Assembly (NCBI RefSeq): GCF_036226665.1 | Contig: NZ_CP109007.1 | Coordinates: 2,644,501-2,708,500 of the forward strand | Reading direction: 5' to 3' | DNA length: 64,000 nucleotides | Origin: Streptomyces sp. NBC_00691 | Lineage (GTDB): Bacteria; Actinomycetota; Actinomycetes; Streptomycetales; Streptomycetaceae | Shown here: positions 18,278 to 26,019 of the stretch, one piece after another | How positions within the stretch are numbered: the stretch's first letter is position 1 | Layout of the letters: every line of letters begins with the position of its first letter | Position numbers and translations under genes: made by a program | The notes under the pieces: generated by a model | What the model was told of the DNA's origin: nothing | Seen by the model: only the letters and a program-made list of their open reading frames with translations | Database searches by the model: none

Positions 18278-19831
18278 TCAGCCGCCCGGCGCCCGACCCG
18301 AGGTGTGGAAGGAGTCCAGCGCCGCGGTGAGATGGGCGCGGCCCTCCGCCGCGCGGTCCACCGGGGCCGACGCCCACACGTCGTACAGGGTCCCGGCCTG
18401 CTCCCAGCAGAGGTCGACGGTGTGCCGGGGTCCCTCGGCGGCGGTGAAGCCGTCCCAGGTGAACTCCCAGCGGGCGGCGGGCAGTCCCCTGTGCCGGGTC
18501 TCCCCCACGACGCCGTCGCGGTATCCGGGGTTGGTGCGCGGGCCGCTCGCGTCGGCGGTCCGCATCGCCCCTACGGCCCCGCCGACGGGCACCGGCCGGA
18601 TCCGGACACCGACCCAGACGGCACCGTCGCCCGTCGTGTAGAAGATCCGCTCGCCGTCGGTCGAGCGGGTGGCCCCGGCCGGCACGGCCAGCGTGAAGCC
18701 GCGTTCGTCGGCGACGGCGGTGTACCCGGCGGGCGGCGGCCCGGGGGCGGGGGCCGTGGACGGCGTGCCCGTCCGGGTGGCGGGCCCCGCGTCCGGTCCG
18801 CGGCCGTCGCGGACGGCGAGCAGCACGGCGACCGTGACGGCGGCGACGCAGGCGGCGACGACGGCCGCCACGACCGGCAGCACGAGGGGCCCCCGGGGCC
18901 GCGCGACCTCACCCGGGGCACCGTCCCGGTCCCGGACGGCCGGGGAGGCCTGTGCCGGGGAGGCCTGCGCCGGGGTGTCGAGCACGGGGGTGTCCCGCGA
19001 CCGGGTGTCGTCGGCCAGGCAGGCCGTGAGGTGACGGCGGGCCTCCTCGGCGGTCAGGCGCCGCTCCGGGTCGCGGTCGAGCAGTCCGTGGACGACCGGC
19101 AGGAGGGGGCCGAGACGCTCGGGCGGCCGGATCTCCCCGTACACGACCGCGTGGAGCACGGCCCCGATCGAGTCCCGGCGGAACGGCGACGTGCCCGTCG
19201 CCGCCGCGCAGAGCAGCGCGCCGAGGGACCAGAGGTCGGCGGCGGGTCCCGCCTCGCCGCCGACCATGCGCTCCGGCGCGGTGTACTCGGGGGTGCCGAC
19301 GAAGACTCCGGTGCCGCTGAGCGTGGTGGCGCCGGGGAGGCTGGCGATGCCGAAGTCGGTGAGGACCGCCCGGCCGGTGCCCTTCTCCAGGAGGACGTTG
19401 GCGGGCTTCACGTCCCGGTGCAGCACGTCGTGGGCATGGGCGGCGGACAGCGCGTCGAGCAGGGCGAGGCCGAGGCGGGCGGTCTCCCGTACGGTCAGCG
19501 TCCCCTCGGGAGCGGCGAGACGGTCGGCGAGCGAGCCGCCGTCGACCAGCTCCATGACGAGGGCGGGACGGCCGTCGTGCTCGACGACGTCGTGGACGAC
19601 GATCACATGGGGGTGGCGGATCCGGGCGACGACACGGGCCTCGCGGAGGGCTCCGGCCGGGTCGGCGTCGGTGTCGAGGGTGAGGGTCTTGACCGCGACC
19701 GGCCGCCCGAGGAGCTCGTCGGTGGCCCGCCGGACGACGCCGGTGCCCCCCTGGCCGAGCCGCTCGCCCAGGCGGTAACGCCCGCCGATCAGTCCGTGGT
19801 CGGCACGCTCCGACCCGTTGTACGACGCCAC
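18278..19831 (-). CDS. Membrane-anchored Ser/Thr protein kinase (PknB type)
   Basis: A 517-residue receptor-like kinase. The cytoplasmic kinase domain carries the P-loop LGQGGTGVV, Lys48 in VAVK, Asp140 in HRDVKPANV, DFG and the APE-type motif in YTAPERM. One membrane helix follows at about 314-340. The remaining extracellular part resembles a folded sensor rather than PASTA repeats. GTG 19831 has GGGGAG upstream. It heads a same-strand chain with the EI24 protein and pectate lyase. The signal and substrates are unknown. Confidence 0.9.
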   Translation of the reverse strand: MASYNGSERADHGLIGGRYRLGERLGQGGTGVVRRATDELLGRPVAVKTLTLDTDADPAGALREARVVARIRHPHVIVVHDVVEHDGRPALVMELVDGGSLADRLAAPEGTLTVRETARLGLALLDALSAAHAHDVLHRDVKPANVLLEKGTGRAVLTDFGIASLPGATTLSGTGVFVGTPEYTAPERMVGGEAGPAADLWSLGALLCAAATGTSPFRRDSIGAVLHAVVYGEIRPPERLGPLLPVVHGLLDRDPERRLTAEEARRHLTACLADDTRSRDTPVLDTPAQASPAQASPAVRDRDGAPGEVARPRGPLVLPVVAAVVAACVAAVTVAVLLAVRDGRGPDAGPATRTGTPSTAPAPGPPPAGYTAVADERGFTLAVPAGATRSTDGERIFYTTGDGAVWVGVRIRPVPVGGAVGAMRTADASGPRTNPGYRDGVVGETRHRGLPAARWEFTWDGFTAAEGPRHTVDLCWEQAGTLYDVWASAPVDRAAEGRAHLTAALDSFHTSGRAPGG

Positions 19832-19887
19832 GCGACTCCCCCTGTCCGCCGGACAGGGCCATGATGCCGCAGCGGCCCCGAACGCGG

Positions 19888-19924
19888 CGAGGACCGCACC
19901 CCCGGAACGGGGGTGCGGTCCTCG
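19888..19924. terminator. Terminator after the Ohr/OsmC gene
   Basis: Perfect 16-bp arms (19888-19903 with 19909-19924) enclose the 5-base loop GGAAC. It lies between the end of the minus-strand Ohr gene and the start of the kinase gene, and separates the two transcripts. Confidence 0.9.
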
Positions 19925-19950
19925 GGCAGAGCCGCCGGCCGGGGCCGGAC

Positions 19951-20373
19951 TCAGACGGCGAGCTCGACCGTGATGTTGCCGCGGGTCGCCTTGGAGTACG
20001 GGCAGACCTGGTGGGCCTTCTCGAGCAGGCTCTTGGCGGTCTCGGCGTCCACGTTCGGGATGGTCGCCGAGATCTTGACGATGATGCCGAAGCCGTCGTC
20101 GTTCTTGCCGATGCCGACCTCGGCGGTGACCGTCGAGCCGGAGACGTCGGCCTTCTCGTTACGGGCGACGACGCCGAGCGCGCCCTGGAAGCAGGCGCTG
20201 TAGCCCGCCGCGAAGAGCTGCTCGGGGTTGGTGCCCGCGCCGGAGCCGCCCATGGCCTTCGGCGGGTTGACGACGACGTCGAGCTGGCCGTCGTCGGTGG
20301 CGACACGGCCGTCACGCCCGTTCTCGGCGGTGGCGACGGCGGTGTAGAGAACGTCGGAGTGCTGGATCGACAT
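19951..20373 (-). CDS. Organic hydroperoxide resistance protein (Ohr/OsmC family)
   Basis: A 140-residue thiol peroxidase that reduces organic peroxides. The two catalytic cysteines are present: Cys61 in GYSACFQGAL and Cys124 in HQVCPYSKATRGN. The start is ATG 20373; GAAGGAAG upstream supports it, and an in-frame ATG at 20391 would overlap that site. It follows a CurA-like reductase gene by 64 bases on the same strand, and a MarR regulator lies beyond that. A second Ohr is encoded at 36822. Confidence 0.9.
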   Translation of the reverse strand: MSIQHSDVLYTAVATAENGRDGRVATDDGQLDVVVNPPKAMGGSGAGTNPEQLFAAGYSACFQGALGVVARNEKADVSGSTVTAEVGIGKNDDGFGIIVKISATIPNVDAETAKSLLEKAHQVCPYSKATRGNITVELAV

Positions 20374-20437
20374 GCGAGGTACTTCCTTCATGGGTTCGCC
20401 GCGACTCGCGCCCACGATCGCGGCGGCTGAGGGAAGA

Positions 20438-21457
20438 CTAACGGGTCACCGAGACGATCATCTTTCCGGTGTTGTCGCCGCGGAGCAGTCCGAGGAAGGC
20501 GTCCACGCCGTTCTCGATGCCCTCGACGAAGGTCTCGCGGTGCTTGAGCTCGCCGGCGGCGAGCCAGCCGCCGACCTCCTGGACGAACTGCTGCTGGAGG
20601 CCGTAGTGGTCGCCGACGAGGACGCCCTGGAGACGGAGCCGCTTGCCGATGATCATCGCCATGTTGCGCGGACCCGGGACCGGCTCGGTGTCGTTGTACT
20701 GGGCGATCATGCCGCAGATGGTGGCGCGGCCGTGCACGTTGAGCGAGGAGATCGCGGCTTCGAGGTGGTCGCCGCCGACGTTGTCGAAGTAGACGTCGAT
20801 GCCGTCCGGGGCGGCCTCGCGGAGCTGGTCCTTGACCGGGCCGTTCCTGTAGTTGAAGGCGGCGTCGAAGCCGAGCTCCTCGACGAGGAACTTGACCTTC
20901 TCGTCGGAGCCGGCCGAGCCGATCACCCGGGAGGCGCCCTTGAGGCGCGCCATCTGGCCGACCTGGCTGCCGACGGCACCGGCGGCGCCGGAGACGAAGA
21001 CCGCGTCGCCCTCCTTGAAGGAGGCCACGTCGAAGAGGCCGGCGTAGGCGGTGAGGCCCGTCATGCCGAGGACGCCGAGGTAGGCGGAGAGGGGGGCGAG
21101 CGCCGGGTCGACCTTGGTGGCGTGCTGGGCCGGGACGTCGGCGTACTCGCGCCAGCCGAGGCCGTGCAGGACGTGGTCGCCGACGGCGAAGCCCTCGGCG
21201 CCGGAGGCGATGACCTCGCCGACCGCGCCGCCGTCCATGGGGTGGTCGAGCTTGAACGGCGGGATGTACGACTTCACGTCGTTCATGCGGCCGCGCATGT
21301 ACGGGTCGACCGAGAAGTGCAGGTTCCTGACCAGGATCCGGCCCTCGGCGGGCTCGGTGACGGGGGTCTCGCGGAGCGCGAAGTCCGCGGGGGTCGGCCA
21401 GCCGTGCGGACGGGCGACGAGGTGCCACTCACGGCTGGACGCGGGAAGAACGGACAT
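20438..21457 (-). CDS. NADP-dependent zinc-independent alkene reductase (CurA/leukotriene-reductase type)
   Basis: A 339-residue medium-chain reductase that reduces activated double bonds of enones with NADPH. Family marks are DPYMRGRM near the N-terminus, GMTGLTAYAGL, the nucleotide loop VSGAAGAVGSQVGQ and DVYFDNVGG. It lacks the zinc ligands of alcohol dehydrogenases. ATG 21457 follows GGAGG. A divergent MarR gene with an AT-rich palindromic gap likely controls it. With the Ohr gene downstream it may form an electrophile or peroxide defence unit, which is inference from position. Confidence 0.88.
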   Translation of the reverse strand: MSVLPASSREWHLVARPHGWPTPADFALRETPVTEPAEGRILVRNLHFSVDPYMRGRMNDVKSYIPPFKLDHPMDGGAVGEVIASGAEGFAVGDHVLHGLGWREYADVPAQHATKVDPALAPLSAYLGVLGMTGLTAYAGLFDVASFKEGDAVFVSGAAGAVGSQVGQMARLKGASRVIGSAGSDEKVKFLVEELGFDAAFNYRNGPVKDQLREAAPDGIDVYFDNVGGDHLEAAISSLNVHGRATICGMIAQYNDTEPVPGPRNMAMIIGKRLRLQGVLVGDHYGLQQQFVQEVGGWLAAGELKHRETFVEGIENGVDAFLGLLRGDNTGKMIVSVTR

Positions 21458-21517
21458 GAGCACGGCCTCCAGAGAACGTACGAAAAGCTTCAGATCACAA
21501 AAGATTCACTACCTGAA

Positions 21518-21547
21518 ACAACCATGCACCTAGATATTTTATGTTGT
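21518..21547. promoter_or_regulatory. Candidate MarR operator
   Basis: ACAACCAT (21518-21525) and ATGTTGT (21541-21547) are near-perfect inverted arms in an AT-rich gap between the divergent CurA-like and MarR genes. On the minus strand the right arm overlaps a consensus -35 TTGACA, so binding would block the reductase promoter. Confidence 0.4.
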
Positions 21548-21572
21548 CAAGCATCTGGGTAGGATGGACGAC

Positions 21573-22010
21573 ATGGCCACTCCCCGCACGGACCCCCTGA
21601 CCCTCGAAGTCGTCGAGCTGATCGGCACGGTCGTCGCGCGCTACTACGAGGAGTACGAGCAGGCCGCCGCGCAGCACGCGCTGACCGGCGCGCAGGCCCG
21701 TGTCCTCGGTCTGCTCTCGCTGGATCCGCTGCCGATGCGCCGGATCGCCCAGAAGCTGAAGTGCGAGCCGTCCAACATCACCGGGATCGTGGACCGCCTG
21801 GAGGCCCGTGGCATGGTCGAGCGCCGGCCCGACCCGGCGGACCGCCGCGTCAAACTGGCCGTCCCCACGGAGGAGGGCCGCGCGACGGCACACCGGCTGC
21901 GGGAGTCCCTGGACTTCGCGCGCGAGCCGCTCGGCGAGCTGACCGAGGCCGAGCGGACGCTGCTGCGGGACCTGCTCAAGCGGATGCTCGGCGTCCAGCC
22001 GGACGTCTAG
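21573..22010 (+). CDS. MarR-family transcriptional regulator
   Basis: A 145-residue winged-helix regulator with the typical MarR core MRRIAQKLKCEPSNITGIVDRLEARGMVERR and DPADRRVKLAVPTEEG. A single Cys lies in the recognition-helix region (LKCEPS) and could sense thiol stress, though this is unproven. ATG 21573 is chosen: TAGGAT (21560-21565) ends 7 bases before it, which fits a leaderless mRNA, and ATG 21564 falls inside that hexamer. It faces the CurA-like reductase gene, its probable target. Its 3' end abuts the convergent MerR gene. Confidence 0.85.
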   Translation: MATPRTDPLTLEVVELIGTVVARYYEEYEQAAAQHALTGAQARVLGLLSLDPLPMRRIAQKLKCEPSNITGIVDRLEARGMVERRPDPADRRVKLAVPTEEGRATAHRLRESLDFAREPLGELTEAERTLLRDLLKRMLGVQPDV

Positions 22011-22019
22011 GGGGTGTCG

Positions 22020-22427
22020 TCAGGCGGGGACGGACTCCTGGCCGGATCCGTCGAAGGGCGGGTAGTTCTCGGCGCCCATGCGCTCGGCCGCGTCGATGTA
22101 GACGGCGAGCGCGTCGCGGGACCGGGCCAGCCGCTCCATCTGGTCCTCGATCCGCCCCATCCGGGACCGCATCGCGGCCACCAGCTCGGGACAGCCGGCC
22201 AGCTCGGGGGCCTCGCCGACCGCGCACGGCAGCAGGTACGCGATGTCCTCCGAGGACAGCCCCGCGCCCAGCAGATGACGGATCTGCCGCACCCGCAGCA
22301 CGGCGCTCTCGTCGAACTCGCGGTAGCCGTTGGAACCGCGGCCGGCCTCCAGGAGGCCCTGAGCCTCGTAGTAGCGCAACTGATGGGCGTGGACACCCGT
22401 CCGGCGGCTCAACTCCCCGATCCGCAC
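22020..22427 (-). CDS. MerR-family transcriptional regulator
   Basis: A 135-residue MerR regulator with helix-turn-helix IGELSRRTGVHAHQLRYYEAQGLL and a dimerisation coiled coil. Two Cys (LLPCAVGEAPELAGCPEL) sit in the region where MerR proteins bind metals or redox centres, but the pattern does not match a named metal sensor. The start is GTG 22427. It faces the imine-reductase-like gene across 71 bases that hold a MerR-type promoter, so this enzyme is the obvious target. Confidence 0.85.
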   Translation of the reverse strand: MRIGELSRRTGVHAHQLRYYEAQGLLEAGRGSNGYREFDESAVLRVRQIRHLLGAGLSSEDIAYLLPCAVGEAPELAGCPELVAAMRSRMGRIEDQMERLARSRDALAVYIDAAERMGAENYPPFDGSGQESVPA

Positions 22428-22460
22428 AGCAGCCTCGACCTCACTCGCTCACGCGCTCGC

Positions 22461-22492
22461 TTGACCTTCACACCGGTATCAACGTTCACGAT
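22461..22492 (+). promoter_or_regulatory. MerR-type promoter for the imine-reductase-like gene
   Basis: The -35 TTGACC (22461-22466) and -10 CACGAT (22487-22492) are 20 bases apart. A palindrome at 22464-22485, centred on CCGG with arms starting ACCTT and ending AACGT, matches at 8 of 11 pairs. The -10 ends 6 bases before ATG 22499. Confidence 0.6.
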
Positions 22493-22498
22493 GCTGCC

Positions 22499-23413
22499 AT
22501 GACCGACAGAACAGCCGCATCCGTGAACGCATCCGTGAAACCGTCCGCACCCGTGACCGCCATCGGACTCGGTCTGATGGGCCGGGCACTCGCCGGCGCC
22601 TTCCTCAGGGCCGGACACCCCACCACGGTCTGGAACCGTACGAGCTCCAAGGCCGCCGCGCTGGTGGCCGAGGGCGCGCACCCGGCGCCCTCCGTCGGCG
22701 CCGCGCTCGACGCGAGCCCCCTGACGATCGTCTGCCTCACCGACTACGCGGCCGTGCGGGAACTCCTCGACACGGACGACGTGAAGCTCGACGGCGCGAC
22801 CCTGGTCAATCTGACCTCGGGCGACGCCGCGCAGGCCCGGGACACCGCCCGCTGGGCCGGACGGCGCGGCGCCCGCTACCTGGACGGCGCCGTCATGGCC
22901 GTACCGCCGGCCATCGGCACCGCCGAGGCGGTGATCCTGCACAGCGGCCCGAAGGCCGACTTCGACGCCCACGGAGCCACCCTCGCGGCGCTCGGCACCG
23001 TCACCCATCTCGGCGAGGACCACGGGCTTGCGTCCCTCTACGACGTGGCCGGACTGGCCATGATGTGGAGCGTCCTCAACGCCTGGCTCCAGGGCACGGC
23101 CATGCTGGGGAGGGCGGGCGTCGACGCGGCGACGTATGCGCCGTTCGCCCGGCGGATCGCCGCCGGGGTCGCCGACTGGCTCCCGGGGTACGCCGAGCAG
23201 ATCGACGCCGGCTCCTTCCCCGCAGAGGTGTCGGCCCTGGAGACCGACGCGCGGGCGATGGAGCACCTGATCGGGGAGAGCGAGGCGCTCGGCGTCAACG
23301 CCGAACTCCCCAAGCTCTTCAAGGCCATGGCCGACCGCGCGATCGCCGCCGGGCACGGCGGCGAGCAGTACCCGGTCCTGATCGAGGAGTTCGGCAGGCC
23401 CGCGGCGGACTGA
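22499..23413 (+). CDS. Probable NADPH-dependent imine reductase
   Basis: A 304-residue member of the beta-hydroxyacid dehydrogenase superfamily with imine-reductase marks. It has the Rossmann motif GLGLMG (23-28), VWNRTSSK, CLTDYAAVRELL, and DGAVMAVPPAIG with VILHSG. The active-site block GEDHGLASLYDVAGL has Asp182 where dehydrogenases have the catalytic Lys. That replacement is the diagnostic feature of imine reductases, which reduce C=N bonds. The natural substrate is unknown. The -10 hexamer ends 6 bases before the ATG, so the mRNA is probably leaderless. A divergent MerR gene likely controls it. Confidence 0.82.
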   Translation: MTDRTAASVNASVKPSAPVTAIGLGLMGRALAGAFLRAGHPTTVWNRTSSKAAALVAEGAHPAPSVGAALDASPLTIVCLTDYAAVRELLDTDDVKLDGATLVNLTSGDAAQARDTARWAGRRGARYLDGAVMAVPPAIGTAEAVILHSGPKADFDAHGATLAALGTVTHLGEDHGLASLYDVAGLAMMWSVLNAWLQGTAMLGRAGVDAATYAPFARRIAAGVADWLPGYAEQIDAGSFPAEVSALETDARAMEHLIGESEALGVNAELPKLFKAMADRAIAAGHGGEQYPVLIEEFGRPAAD

Positions 23414-23458
23414 CGCCGAATCACGCCGGCCGGCGGACCCGTGACGGGCGGCCACCGC

Positions 23459-24541
23459 TCAGACGCACCACCAGAGGAAGGGGGTGCACGTCCTCGTCGG
23501 GCTCGGGGTCGGCGTGGGGCTGGGAGAGGCGGTCGTGGCCGTGGCCGACGGGGTCGGGTCCGTGGCGGTGGGCGTGCCCGACGGAGGCGTGTGGGCCTTC
23601 GTGGCCGACGGGGTCGCGGTGGGGGTCGCCGCGGGCCGGGTCACCGGGTCGGTGGGCGTCGACGGGTGCTGCGGGGTGCTCCCGATCCCCGTGCCGGGGC
23701 CCGTACCCGTACCCGTGCCGGAGCCCGTACCCGAGCCCGTACCCGCTCCTGTGCCCGTACCCCTGCTCGTGTCCGCGCTCACCTGACGGGGGCGGGCCGG
23801 TGCGGACGTGACCGGCCCGGGGTCGCCGCCGTCCGGGGCGGCGGTGGTCTCGACGGGCTCCGGGGCCAGCGGGGACGGGGTGACGTCGAGTTCCTCCACG
23901 GCCGTGGCGGCGCCGTTCCTGTCCGGTTCCTCCACGGCGAGCCGGGCCAGGCTCAGCGAACCCGCCGCGATGACCAGCCCGAGGGTTCCCACCAGGACCG
24001 TACGGCCCCGGCGGCTCCGCCCGCGGCGGCCCTTGCGCACGGCGGCCCGGTCGGCGGACCGGCCCCGCGCGGCACCGCGGGCGGCGCGGCGGCCGCCGGG
24101 GGTCGCCCGGGGCGGTTCGAGGACGTCGAGTTCATAGACGTGCTCGGGCGCCGACGCGTACCCGGGGCCTTCGCCGGGCTCGGGACCTTCGCGGCGGTCG
24201 GGACCTTCGCGGCGGTCGGTGTCCGCGCCGTCCACGGGTCCGCCGCCGTACGCCTGACCCGCGCCGTACTCGGGAGCCGAGCCGTACGCCTGACCCGCCC
24301 CGTACTCAGGAGCTGAGCCATACGCCTGACCCGCGCCGTACGCCGGACCGGAGCCGTACGCGGGACCTGGACCGGGACCTGCGGGCTGCCCCGGCCGGGC
24401 CGACGGGAACGCCTGGACGGGCTCGGCCGGCCGGCCGGGTATGTGGGGGGTCTCGTACCGCAGTTCCTCTACGGGAGTCCCGCACCCGGCACAGGCGAGG
24501 GCCCCGTTGAGATGCCGCCGGCACGCGTGGCAGTAGTCCAT
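23459..24541 (-). CDS. SCO2400-family zinc-ribbon membrane protein
   Basis: A 360-residue protein resembling the Streptomyces SCO2400 family, of unknown function. It begins with a zinc ribbon (CHACRRHL...CAGCG), then a Gly/Ala/Tyr/Pro segment holding imperfect YGAGQAYGSAPE repeats. A highly basic stretch (RKGRRGRSRRGR) precedes one transmembrane helix (VLVGTLGLVIAAGSLSLARL, about 190-210). The C-terminal half is a Thr/Pro/Gly-rich extracytoplasmic tail ending TCTPFLWWCV. The paired cysteines at the end suggest a short disulfide loop. The repeated codons create DNA repeats at about 23700-23760 and 24240-24360. Confidence 0.75.
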   Translation of the reverse strand: MDYCHACRRHLNGALACAGCGTPVEELRYETPHIPGRPAEPVQAFPSARPGQPAGPGPGPAYGSGPAYGAGQAYGSAPEYGAGQAYGSAPEYGAGQAYGGGPVDGADTDRREGPDRREGPEPGEGPGYASAPEHVYELDVLEPPRATPGGRRAARGAARGRSADRAAVRKGRRGRSRRGRTVLVGTLGLVIAAGSLSLARLAVEEPDRNGAATAVEELDVTPSPLAPEPVETTAAPDGGDPGPVTSAPARPRQVSADTSRGTGTGAGTGSGTGSGTGTGTGPGTGIGSTPQHPSTPTDPVTRPAATPTATPSATKAHTPPSGTPTATDPTPSATATTASPSPTPTPSPTRTCTPFLWWCV

Positions 24542-24794
24542 GGGGCCCGCAGGCTATGCGGCCGGGTACCGCCACAGGTAGGCGCGGAAGTGAGGATTCT
24601 GTGAGGAAACCGCAGGTCGTCGGCGGTGCGTCGTGATTCTCCCGCTTCGGTACGTGCTGCCGGGCGCGCCGGAACGGGCCCCGGGCGGCGCAGCCCAACG
24701 CGCGCCGCGCCCCGGACAGCCGGACGATTCCAGGAGGAACGCGTAACGCGAACCCACCTCGCCCGTGCCAGCACCGCACTCCGGAGGATCCGCC

Positions 24795-25856
24795 GTGACC
24801 GTCAGCCTTGAGCAGCTGCGTCGTTGCCATGTCGCCGTCGACCTGGGTGCCGCCCGCACCCGGGTCTTCGTCAAGGGCGCCGGACTCGTCGTCGACGAGC
24901 CGAGCGTCGCCGCCGTCAACACCCGCACCGGAGCGCTGATCGCCGTCGGCGCGCTGGCCGAGAAGATGACCGGCCGCACCCCCGACTACATCCGGGTCGT
25001 CCGCCCCGTCTCGGGCGGCACGGTCGTCGACATCGAGATGGCGCAGCGCATGCTCCGTCACCTCCTCGGCGAGAAGCTGCGCCGTCAGCTCCGCCGCAAG
25101 CCCAGGCTCCGCGCCGCCGCCTGCACCCCCCACGACAGCGACCCGCTCGCCCAGCGCGCCGCCGTGGAGACCCTCGTCGGTCTCGGGGCCCGCCGCGTCG
25201 AGCTGGTCGACACGCTGATCGCGGCCGCGGTCGGCTGCGGACTGCCCGTCGAGCAGCCGACCGCGACGATGATCCTGGTGTGCGGGGCGGCCACCACGCA
25301 GGTCGCGGTGCTCTCGCTGGGCTCGATCGTCACGGCGGAGCGGATGCCGGTCGGCGGTGACGCCATCGACCACGCCGTCATCCAGCACCTGCGCCACCAC
25401 CACGAGCTGATGCTGCCGAGCCAGTCGGTCCGCCCGCTCCAACTCGCCCTCAGCGGAAACGGCCTGACGCCCCACGGTCCGGCCTCGACCGAGATCCACG
25501 GCCGTGACGTCGCCACGGGCCTGGCCCGCTCGGTGACCGTCGACACCGCCGCCGTGCGCGAGGCCATCCACACCCCGCTGACGGCGGTCCTCGACGGCAT
25601 CGGGAAGGTGCTGCGGGACTGCCCGCCGGACCTGGTGGCCGACCTCGCGGACCGCGGGATCATGATGGTCGGCGGCAGCGCCCTGCTGCCGGGGCTCGAC
25701 CAGATGCTGCGCGAGGCGACCGGCATGCCGGTGCACATCGCCGAACGGCCCGACGTCTGCGCGGTCCTGGGCCTCGGCGCGATGCTGGAGGGCAAGGTCC
25801 AGCCGATGGTCCTCGACCCGCTGGCCGAGCGGGACCCGCTGGCGGACGAGGACTGA
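24795..25856 (+). CDS. mbl: MreB-like protein Mbl
   Basis: A 353-residue actin-like ATPase of the MreB/Mbl family. It has the phosphate 1 loop VAVDLGAARTRVFVKG, RVVRPVSGGTVVDIE, a second phosphate region ILVCGAATTQVAVLSLG, and the adenosine motif IMMVGGSALLPGLDQML. The phosphate motifs are more divergent than in canonical MreB (DLGAARTR instead of DLGTANT). This fits the second, shorter MreB-like gene of streptomycetes, which acts in sporulation-linked wall synthesis. GTG 24795 is chosen, with GGAGG at 24783-24787. It stands alone and not in an mreBCD cluster. Confidence 0.85.
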   Translation: MTVSLEQLRRCHVAVDLGAARTRVFVKGAGLVVDEPSVAAVNTRTGALIAVGALAEKMTGRTPDYIRVVRPVSGGTVVDIEMAQRMLRHLLGEKLRRQLRRKPRLRAAACTPHDSDPLAQRAAVETLVGLGARRVELVDTLIAAAVGCGLPVEQPTATMILVCGAATTQVAVLSLGSIVTAERMPVGGDAIDHAVIQHLRHHHELMLPSQSVRPLQLALSGNGLTPHGPASTEIHGRDVATGLARSVTVDTAAVREAIHTPLTAVLDGIGKVLRDCPPDLVADLADRGIMMVGGSALLPGLDQMLREATGMPVHIAERPDVCAVLGLGAMLEGKVQPMVLDPLAERDPLADED

Positions 25857-26019
25857 GGACCCGTCGGAGTCCCGGCCGGGGTCCGGTCGCACCCCGGCCG
25901 GGGGGGCGGAGTCGGACGTCCGGGCCCGGCCCCCTTCCGGGACTCCGCACGGAGCGCGACCCGGATGTCCGGTCGGACACAATCACGCGAAACCGAACGA
26001 TTCGTACGACAATGAGACC

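Noticed and set aside
23700..24360. Regular short repeats suggesting a CRISPR or minisatellite array
   Set aside because: The repeats are codon repeats of the SCO2400-type protein (GTGTG and YGAGQ units) with no unique spacers.
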